Part shown: positions 1-4,438 of the stretch, in pieces
How positions within the stretch are numbered: the stretch's first letter is position 1
How the letters are laid out: the number at the start of each line of letters is the position of its first letter
Source of the DNA: an uncultured Kouleothrix sp.
GTDB lineage: Bacteria; Chloroflexota; Chloroflexia; Chloroflexales; Roseiflexaceae
Length of the DNA stretch: 6,201 nucleotides
Reading direction: 5' to 3'
Assembly: GCA_937858455.1 (NCBI GenBank)
Contig: CALLYN010000510.1
Coordinates: 1 to 6,201, forward strand
Notes under the pieces: generated by a model
The model's input: the letters and a program-made list of their open reading frames with translations, nothing else
What the model was told of the DNA's origin: nothing
The model's database searches: none
Made by a program: the position numbers and the translations under genes

Positions 1-194
1 TCGGGGTCGGCCAGGCCCTCGAGCTTCTTGCCGCGCGCGCCAACGCCCACCAGCGCCACGCCGCCCTGGGCATTCGCCAGCGCCGCCAACGTCTCGGCCA
101 GCTCGTCGGTGCGAAACGCGCGGCGCACAAACGCCAGACGCGCGCCCTCGGGCTGGGCCAGCAGCTCGGCCAGTTCGGTGGGGAAAGCGGACAT
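1..194 (-). CDS. AlbA_2 (Schlafen-type) domain protein, N-terminal fragment
   Basis: Reading the minus strand from an ATG at 194-192 gives 64 residues with no stop before the window edge, so only the N-terminus is visible. The start is supported by GAGGTG five bases upstream of the ATG and by an extended -10 element about 30 bases upstream. The fragment begins MSAFPTELAELLAQPEGARL and continues through ETLAALANAQGGVALVGVGA to GKKLEGLADP. The layout (acidic/leucine helix, an ANAQGG turn, a hydrophobic strand ending in VGVG, then a G-L-D-P turn) matches the start of AlbA_2/Schlafen domains, where A-N-T-x-G-G and the following GV-D segment are typical. Members are often transcriptional regulators or putative ATP-dependent helicase-like proteins, but the C-terminal part that would decide this is outside the window. 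The position usually held by E-F-K is A-F-V-R here, so this copy is somewhat divergent. The gene is transcribed divergently from the DUF2227 gene. Confidence 0.65.
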   Translation of the reverse strand, partial: MSAFPTELAELLAQPEGARLAFVRRAFRTDELAETLAALANAQGGVALVGVGARGKKLEGLADP

Positions 195-225
195 AGGCGC
201 ACCTCGGTACACTGCGACAGCGGCC

Positions 226-236
226 ATTGTAGCACA
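226..236 (-). promoter_or_regulatory. Extended -10 promoter element for the AlbA_2-type gene
   Basis: On the minus strand this reads TGTGCTACAAT, a TGnTACAAT extended -10 element. It lies about 30 bases upstream of the ATG at 194, giving a predicted short 5' leader. No good -35 hexamer is visible at 17 bases, which is tolerable for an extended -10 promoter. The TGTGCTA core recurs at two other promoters in this window. Confidence 0.5.
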
Positions 237-271
237 GACAAGCGCATTGGGCGCGGGGCGGCGAAGCGCGC

Positions 272-300
272 TTGCCCAACCAGCATGTTTGTGCTATGCT
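272..300 (+). promoter_or_regulatory. Sigma-70-like promoter for the DUF2227 gene
   Basis: TTGCCC (272-277) and TATGCT (295-300) are separated by exactly 17 bases, and the -10 is extended upstream as TGTGCTATGCT (290-300). Transcription would start near 307, giving a leader of about 32 bases before the ATG at 339. A 6-bp inverted repeat, TTGGGC (247-252) and GCCCAA (274-279), overlaps the -35 and could be an operator or chance; I give it little weight. Confidence 0.55.
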
Positions 301-324
301 TGGCGAGAGTACCGCCTAGCCCAC

Positions 325-329
325 AGGAG
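325..329 (+). promoter_or_regulatory. Ribosome binding site fixing the DUF2227 start
   Basis: AGGAG lies nine bases upstream of the ATG at 339. The frame is open further upstream to an ATG at 285, but that codon lies inside the promoter spacer and has no Shine-Dalgarno sequence. This site therefore decides for the start at 339. Confidence 0.6.
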
Positions 330-338
330 CACATATCG

Positions 339-950
339 ATGCCCGGCGCGCACACCCACGATGCCATCACCGTCGCCACCGGCGTGGCGCTGGCGCCACT
401 CGCCTACACCACCAACCTGGCGCTTGGCGAAAGCGCCGACTCGGCGCTGCGCCTGACGGCGCTGTTCGTCGGGGCGCACCTGCTCTCGGGGATCATGTTC
501 TCGCCCGACCTCGACCTCGACAGCGCGATCGACAACCGCTGGGGCGTGTTCTACTGGATCTGGCGGCCGTACATGTGGGCGGTGCCGCACCGCAGCCGCT
601 GGCTCAGCCACGGCCTGGTGATCCCGCCGCTGCTGCGCCTGCTGTACTTCTACTGGGTGCTGATCGGCTTGCTGATCGGCGGCGCCTGGCTGCTTGGGCA
701 CGCAGGCATCGCCGTGCCCGACCTGGCCTCGCGCGTGGGCGACGTGGTGCTGGGCACGGTGGTGCGCTACCCGCGCGCCACCTGGGCGTTCCTCCTCGGC
801 TTCATCACCGGCAGCGCGGCGCACTCGATCGCCGACTGGACGGTGACCGGCGGCAAGCACTACCTGCGCCAGCTGGGCTTCCGCATCACCCGCGACTACG
901 GCGACCACGACCACTACCGGCCATACGGCCGGCGCCGCGCGCGCTTCTGA
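339..950 (+). CDS. DUF2227-type putative metal-binding membrane protein
   Basis: A 203-residue protein beginning MPGAHTHDAITVATG. It resembles the DUF2227 family of uncharacterised 'metal-binding' proteins, common in cyanobacteria and Chloroflexota and distantly like the YdjM/DUF457 membrane hydrolases. Supporting residues are an N-terminal H5-H7-D8 cluster, H47, an acidic SPDLDLDS motif (55-62), a PHRSRWLSHG segment (83-92) and A-H-S-I-A-D (161-166). These His/Asp residues are the plausible metal ligands. Hydrophobic stretches at about 38-54, 95-120 and 147-165 suggest membrane segments, with the His/Asp motifs at their ends. The C-terminus is basic and tyrosine/histidine-rich. No biochemical function is established for the family that I know of; a metal-dependent hydrolase is only a guess from the H/D pattern. 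It has its own promoter and RBS and appears monocistronic. Confidence 0.8.
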   Translation: MPGAHTHDAITVATGVALAPLAYTTNLALGESADSALRLTALFVGAHLLSGIMFSPDLDLDSAIDNRWGVFYWIWRPYMWAVPHRSRWLSHGLVIPPLLRLLYFYWVLIGLLIGGAWLLGHAGIAVPDLASRVGDVVLGTVVRYPRATWAFLLGFITGSAAHSIADWTVTGGKHYLRQLGFRITRDYGDHDHYRPYGRRRARF

Positions 951-951
951 T

Positions 952-966
952 CCGGCGCGACGCCGG
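952..966 (+). terminator. Weak hairpin just after the DUF2227 stop
   Basis: CCGGCG (952-957) and CGCCGG (961-966) form a 6-bp GC-only stem with a 3-base loop starting one base after the stop codon. No U-tract follows. A second imperfect stem, GATCG (978-982) with CGATC (997-1001), is followed by CTTTT and might contribute. Either could end the DUF2227 transcript, but both are weak. Confidence 0.3.
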
Positions 967-1115
967 CGACAAGAGGCGATCGTTAACCTGTAGTTTCGAT
1001 CCTTTTCCACCACGGCCGTTTTCCAGGCATATGATAGTGGCGCACAAGATCAGCCGGCGCGCCACTGTGGGCCGCCGCGCGCTCGCGAAGCGAAGCCGCT
1101 TCATCATGCTTCATT

Positions 1116-1122
1116 GAGGAGG
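1116..1122 (+). promoter_or_regulatory. gdhA: Strong ribosome binding site of the glutamate dehydrogenase gene
   Basis: GAGGAGG is near-complete complementarity to the 16S 3' end and sits five bases before the ATG at 1128. It fixes the start and suggests efficient translation. Confidence 0.7.
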
Positions 1123-1127
1123 CAACT

Positions 1128-2369
1128 ATGGAAAACCCGTGGACAATCGCCCAACACCAGTTCGACATCGCGGCCGATGAGCTCGACCTCAGCCCCGGCA
1201 TCCGCCAAACCTTGCGCGTGCCGCAGCGCGAGCTGACGGTGAACTTTCCGGTGAAGCTCGACGACGGCAGCATCCGGGTGTTCAGCGGCTACCGCGTACA
1301 CCACAACTCGTCGCGCGGCCCGACCAAGGGCGGCATTCGCTACCATCCCGACACCAACATCGACGAGGTGCGCGCGCTGGCGATGTGGATGACCTGGAAG
1401 TGCGCGGTTGTCAACATCCCGTACGGCGGCGCAAAGGGCGGCGTCGTCTGCGACCCCAAGGCCATGTCGATGGCCGAGCTTGAGCGGCTGACCCGGCGCT
1501 ACACCAGCGAGATCTCGATCCTGCTTGGCCCCGAGCGCGACATCCCCGCGCCCGACGTGAACACCACGCCACAGGTGATGGCCTGGATCATGGATACCTT
1601 CTCGATGCACAAGGGCTACACCGTGCCGGCGGTGGTCACTGGCAAGCCGATCAACATTGGCGGCTCGCTCGGGCGCAACGAGGCCACCGCACGCGGCACG
1701 GCAATCGTCGTGCGCGAGGCTGCGGCGCAGCTTGGGCTGAAGCTCGACGCCGCGCGAGTGGTGGTGCAGGGCTACGGCAACGCCGGCGCGATCGCGGCGC
1801 GGCTGCTGCACGAGCAGGGCGCCACGATTGTCGGCGTCAGCGACAGCCAGGGCGGCATCTACCACAAGGGCGGCCTCGACCCACAGGCGGTGCGGCGCTA
1901 CAAAGACGCAAATGGCACAGTCGTCGGCTTCCCCGAGGCCGATCGCGTCAGCAATGCCGAGCTGCTCGAGCTACCCTGCGACATCCTAGTGCCGGCCGCG
2001 CTCGAAAACCAGATCACCGGCGCGAATGCCGCGCGCGTCAAGGCGCGCATCGTGGCCGAGGCCGCCAATGGCCCGACCACGCCCGAGGCCGACGCGATCC
2101 TGTACGACCGCGGCGTGCTGGTGCTGCCCGACATCCTAGCCAACGCCGGCGGCGTCACCGTGAGCTATTTCGAGTGGGTGCAGGATCTGCAGGATTTCTT
2201 CTGGAGCGAGAGCGAGGTCAACGCCAAGCTTGAGCGGATCATGGTGGCCAGCTTCGAGCAGGTGCGCGCGATCGCGCTTCATCGCAAGGTGCATATGCGC
2301 ACCGCCGCCTACCTGCTGGCGGTGCAGCGCGTGGCCGAGGCCACCACGACGCGCGGCATCTACCCGTAG
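1128..2369 (+). CDS. gdhA: Glutamate dehydrogenase (Glu/Leu/Phe/Val dehydrogenase family)
   Basis: A full-length 413-residue cytosolic enzyme, the usual size for the small hexameric class. It interconverts glutamate and 2-oxoglutarate plus ammonium using a nicotinamide cofactor. The N-terminal substrate domain (about 35-180) has GPTKGGIRYHP (65-74), MTWKCA (88-93) with K91, the catalytic lysine motif PYGGAKGG (98-105, K103) and APDVNT (141-146, D143). The Rossmann domain (about 185-340) has GYGNAG (215-220), with D239 at the end of the second strand in VSDSQGG. NAGGVTVSYFEW (339-350) closes the active site. K67 and S347 correspond by eye to the pair that binds the glutamate side-chain carboxylate in clostridial GDH; leucine dehydrogenases replace that lysine, so glutamate is the likely substrate. 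D239 is compatible with NAD use, but NAD versus NADP is not settled. A strong RBS precedes it and a perfect stem-loop follows, so it is probably monocistronic. No key residue is missing. Confidence 0.95.
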   Translation: MENPWTIAQHQFDIAADELDLSPGIRQTLRVPQRELTVNFPVKLDDGSIRVFSGYRVHHNSSRGPTKGGIRYHPDTNIDEVRALAMWMTWKCAVVNIPYGGAKGGVVCDPKAMSMAELERLTRRYTSEISILLGPERDIPAPDVNTTPQVMAWIMDTFSMHKGYTVPAVVTGKPINIGGSLGRNEATARGTAIVVREAAAQLGLKLDAARVVVQGYGNAGAIAARLLHEQGATIVGVSDSQGGIYHKGGLDPQAVRRYKDANGTVVGFPEADRVSNAELLELPCDILVPAALENQITGANAARVKARIVAEAANGPTTPEADAILYDRGVLVLPDILANAGGVTVSYFEWVQDLQDFFWSESEVNAKLERIMVASFEQVRAIALHRKVHMRTAAYLLAVQRVAEATTTRGIYP

Positions 2370-2397
2370 GCGTGGCCCTGCTGCGCGAGCTTCGTGG

Positions 2398-2433
2398 CGA
2401 TGTGGCAGGCCCGGCTGCGGGCCTGCCACATCG
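2398..2433 (+). terminator. Perfect 16-bp stem-loop after gdhA, no U-tract
   Basis: Positions 2398-2413 (CGATGTGGCAGGCCCG) are exactly complementary to 2418-2433, with the 4-base loop GCTG. The stem begins 28 bases after the glutamate dehydrogenase stop codon, where a terminator is expected. It lacks a run of T on either side, so it is not a textbook intrinsic terminator. It could be a U-less terminator, an RNA 3'-end stabiliser, or one copy of a dispersed palindromic repeat. Confidence 0.6.
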
Positions 2434-2475
2434 GCATATGCGCCTACCACCCGGCGAGCAAAGCCCCACAGCCCA

Positions 2476-2486
2476 TGTGCTATACT
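2476..2486 (+). promoter_or_regulatory. Extended -10 promoter element for the winged-helix regulator
   Basis: TGTGCTATACT contains TGnTATACT, one mismatch from the ideal extended -10. Transcription would begin near 2493, giving a leader of about 27 bases to the ATG at 2520. No good -35 is visible 17 bases upstream. This element argues against starts upstream of 2476 for the regulator gene. Confidence 0.6.
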
Positions 2487-2519
2487 GAGAGCCGGATTCG
2501 TTACGCTGCGGGGCACACT

Positions 2520-2807
2520 ATGTCGACGTGGACATTCCTCACCAATCACGCCCAGGTGCTGCTGTGCATTGCGCGTAACCAGCGCATCACCGCACGCGAG
2601 ATCGCCGGAACTGTCGGCATCACCGAGCGCGCCGTGCAGCGCATCCTCGACGACCTCGAAGAGGCCGGGTATATCTCGCGCACGCGCGACGGCCGCACCA
2701 ATAGCTACGCCGTTCACCGCGACCGGCCGATGCGCCACCCCGCCCAGCAAGGCCACGCCGTCCACGAGCTGCTTGGCCTGCTCGGCACGCCCGAGGCCGA
2801 GCAGTAG
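2520..2807 (+). CDS. Small winged helix-turn-helix transcriptional regulator (MarR/ArsR-like)
   Basis: A 95-residue cytosolic protein that is almost entirely a winged-helix DNA-binding domain. It opens MSTWTFLTNHAQVLLCIARN, then shows the helix ITAREIAGTVG (23-33), the recognition helix region ITERAVQRILDDLEEAGY (34-51) and a basic wing, ISRTRDGRTNSYAVH (52-66). The tail (about 67-95) has HPAQQGHAVHELLGLL, possibly a dimerisation helix. There is no sensor domain, and no cysteine pair typical of metal-sensing ArsR proteins (only C16). This matches a family of short 'TWTFLTNHA' regulators that I recognise from bacteria and archaea but whose ligand I do not know. The frame is open upstream to 2394, but 2520 is chosen because it follows the extended -10 at the right distance and begins the conserved region; the Shine-Dalgarno (GGGG at 2510-2513) is weak. 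It lies 149 bases upstream of dabB on the same strand, so control of dabBA is plausible but unproven. Confidence 0.85.
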   Translation: MSTWTFLTNHAQVLLCIARNQRITAREIAGTVGITERAVQRILDDLEEAGYISRTRDGRTNSYAVHRDRPMRHPAQQGHAVHELLGLLGTPEAEQ

Positions 2808-2875
2808 CCAGGCGCCCGCCACTTCCCCAGCTGATTTCGCCGCTGCCCCAAACCCCGCCGCGTGTGTCCTGAAAT

Positions 2876-2891
2876 ACGAATTACAATTCGT
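2876..2891 (+). promoter_or_regulatory. Perfect 16-bp palindrome, candidate operator of dabBA
   Basis: ACGAATT-AC-AATTCGT is a 7-bp perfect inverted repeat with a 2-base centre. It occupies the spacer just upstream of the predicted -10 of dabBA and overlaps its TG extension by one base. It is AT-rich inside GC-rich DNA, and a bound dimeric winged-helix protein here would block RNA polymerase. The regulator is not identified; the upstream 95-residue protein is the natural candidate. Confidence 0.5.
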
Positions 2892-2899
2892 GATATAAT
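2891..2899 (+). promoter_or_regulatory. Extended -10 promoter element for dabBA
   Basis: TGATATAAT is a perfect TGnTATAAT extended -10 (hexamer 2894-2899). Transcription would begin near 2906, giving a leader of about 50 bases before dabB. No good -35 exists at 16-18 bases, so the promoter may depend on the extended element or on an activator. Confidence 0.6.
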
Positions 2900-2910
2900 A
2901 GTCGTATATC
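2892..2910 (+). promoter_or_regulatory. Second inverted repeat over the dabBA -10 and start site
   Basis: GATATA (2892-2897) and TATATC (2905-2910) are inverted around a 7-base centre, spanning the -10 and the predicted transcription start. It may be a second operator or a by-product of AT-rich promoter sequence. Confidence 0.3.
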
Positions 2911-2956
2911 CGAACTTCAAGCATCGCCGGCTGGCGACAAGCGGAGGAATACGACG

Positions 2957-4438
2957 ATGGATCACGAACAAGCTGGCTGGGCCGAGCGTGGCCTGCTGGC
3001 GCTGCTGGCCGGGCTAGCCGGCCTGGCAGCGCTGCTGCTGCTGAGCCAGGCGCTTGCACCGCAGCCTATCCGCTTAGCAGGCACCACAATCGACCGGCTG
3101 AACGCGACGCTGCTGCTGCTGGTGGCGGGCATTGGCGCCGTGACCTACCGCTTCGCGCTGCGCTACCTCGCAGGCGAGCCGGGGCAGCGCCGCTTTCTGC
3201 ACTGGCTCGCGTTCACCACCGCCGCCGCATTCGTGCTCATGATCGCAACGCACATGGCCCTGCTCTTCGCGGCGTGGTCGCTGACGAGCCTGGGGCTACA
3301 CCAGCTGCTGACGTTCTACCGCGAGCGGGCCGAGGCGCGGCGGACGGCGCGCAAAAAGTTTCTGATCAGCCGGATCGGCGACGTCGCGCTGCTGGCCGCC
3401 GCCGCGCTGATCTGGCTGGCCTGGGGCACGCTCGACATCCCCACCGCGCTCGGGCGGGCCGCGGCCGAGCCAGGCGCGAGCACCAGCGTGGCGCTGCTCA
3501 TTGCGCTGGCGGCGCTGGCCAAATCGGCCCAGTTTCCATTCCACAGCTGGCTGCCCGAGACCATGGAGGCGCCTACGCCGGTGTCGGCGCTGATGCACGC
3601 CGGGATCATCAACGCCGGCGGCGTGCTGCTGCTGCGCTTCGCGCCCCTGCTCGCGCAGACCCCTGGCGTGCTGCTCGCGCTCGTGCTGGTTGGCGCCGTC
3701 ACCGCTGCGCTGGGCATGCTGGTGATGTGGGCGCAGCCCGACGTAAAACGTACGCTGGCGTGGTCTACGGTGAGCCAGATGGGTTTCATGTTCGTGCAGT
3801 GCGGGCTGGCGGCGTTTCCCGCGGCGGTGCTACATATTGTCGGGCACGGCTGCTACAAAGCCTGGGCGTTCCTGCGCACCGGCGGGCTGCCGCAGGCCCG
3901 GCCCGCGCCAGCCGCCACGCCGCAGCGCATGCTTGTGCTGAGCCTGGCAGGCACGCTGGCGGCGCTGCCGGCGCTGGCGCTCGCAGCCCAGATCACCGGT
4001 TTCAACCCGGCGCACTCGCCGGGCGAGCTGGCGCTCAGCGCGATTGTCGCGCTGTCAATCGGCCAGCTGTGGGCGGCGCTGCTCGCCCAGCCTTTGGCGG
4101 TAGTACGCTACCGCATCGCGCTCGCGATCGCCGCTAGCGCCGGGGCTGCGCTGCTGGCGCTTGGGCTTTACCGCGCCGCAGCAGCCTTTTACGCGCCAGT
4201 GTTTGGCGCCTTCGCCACGCCGCGCGGGCCAGTGGCTTGGGCCGCCGCGCTGCTGGCCGTGCTTGCGTGCGCCGGGCTGACTATTGCCCGCGCATTGTGG
4301 CCAGCCGCCGGCCGTAGCCCCGCCGGCCGCGCGCTGGTGGTGCACGCCACCCACGGCTTCTACCTTGGCCAGATCGCGAATCAAGTGGTGGATCGATTGT
4401 GGAACGACAGCGCGCGCAGGAGGCTTCCCAATGCTTGA
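2957..4438 (+). CDS. dabB: DabB, proton-conducting subunit of the DAB inorganic carbon pump
   Basis: A 493-residue integral membrane protein of the NuoL/ND5 (proton-conducting transporter) family with about 13 hydrophobic segments. In the DAB complex the membrane subunit passes cations and energises its partner DabA to accumulate bicarbonate. Visible antiporter-type features are K189 in LAKSAQFPFHSWLPETMEAP (187-206), followed by TPVSALMHAGIINAGG (207-222), VKRTLAWSTVSQMGFM (263-278), and HGCYKAW (297-303) with K301. It is much shorter than NuoL (about 610) and matches the size of DabB/'NdhF-like' proteins encoded beside DUF2309. The segment AAWSLTSLGLHQLLTFYRER (105-124) has W-S where NuoL has W-E, which fits the DabB branch rather than complex I. 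No other complex I genes are present. The start has GGAGG (2943-2947) nine bases upstream. The last 8 bases overlap dabA, so the two are translationally coupled. It could be called a Mrp/NDH-type antiporter subunit on sequence alone, but the neighbour decides. Confidence 0.92.
   Translation: MDHEQAGWAERGLLALLAGLAGLAALLLLSQALAPQPIRLAGTTIDRLNATLLLLVAGIGAVTYRFALRYLAGEPGQRRFLHWLAFTTAAAFVLMIATHMALLFAAWSLTSLGLHQLLTFYRERAEARRTARKKFLISRIGDVALLAAAALIWLAWGTLDIPTALGRAAAEPGASTSVALLIALAALAKSAQFPFHSWLPETMEAPTPVSALMHAGIINAGGVLLLRFAPLLAQTPGVLLALVLVGAVTAALGMLVMWAQPDVKRTLAWSTVSQMGFMFVQCGLAAFPAAVLHIVGHGCYKAWAFLRTGGLPQARPAPAATPQRMLVLSLAGTLAALPALALAAQITGFNPAHSPGELALSAIVALSIGQLWAALLAQPLAVVRYRIALAIAASAGAALLALGLYRAAAAFYAPVFGAFATPRGPVAWAAALLAVLACAGLTIARALWPAAGRSPAGRALVVHATHGFYLGQIANQVVDRLWNDSARRRLPNA
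4418..4423 (+). promoter_or_regulatory. dabA: Ribosome binding site fixing the dabA start
   Basis: AGGAGG sits seven bases before the ATG at 4431, inside the end of dabB. It selects 4431 over the in-frame ATG at 4473, which has no comparable site. Confidence 0.7.

Larger units (their letters stand above)
951..1127 (+). promoter_or_regulatory. gdhA: Intergenic region: gdh leader with weak promoter and hairpin candidates
   Basis: This gap has no credible gene. A possible -10, TATGAT (1030-1035), lies in a locally less GC-rich stretch but has no convincing -35 at 16-18 bases. Downstream of it, AGTGGCGC (1036-1043) pairs with GCGCCACT (1059-1066) across a 15-base loop, and GAAGCG (1087-1092) pairs with CGCTTC (1097-1102) across a 4-base loop, so the predicted glutamate dehydrogenase leader could fold. 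I do not recognise a riboswitch class in it. Confidence 0.35.

Noticed and set aside
294..1013. Long minus-strand open frame (239 codons) opposite the DUF2227 gene
   Set aside because: Low-complexity Arg/Ala/Val/His-rich translation with no domain, typical of the antisense frame of a GC-rich gene; the plus-strand gene has a promoter, RBS and conserved motifs.
1104..1865. Minus-strand open frame (253 codons) opposite gdhA
   Set aside because: It is the antisense shadow of a highly conserved glutamate dehydrogenase and shows no recognisable motif or RBS.
2394..2519. N-terminal extension of the winged-helix regulator from an upstream ATG
   Set aside because: The extension would lie across the stem-loop and upstream of the extended -10 at 2476-2486, and it lacks family-like sequence; the conserved region begins at the ATG at 2520.
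2136..3059. Minus-strand open frame (307 codons) spanning the gdhA end, the regulator and the dabB start
   Set aside because: It crosses three well-supported plus-strand features, including the stem-loop and promoters, and its translation is compositionally biased without motifs.
2957..4438. Annotation as NADH dehydrogenase (complex I) subunit 5
   Set aside because: No other nuo genes are adjacent, the protein is about 120 residues shorter than NuoL, the helix-5 W-E is W-S, and it overlaps a DUF2309 gene, which identifies it as DabB.
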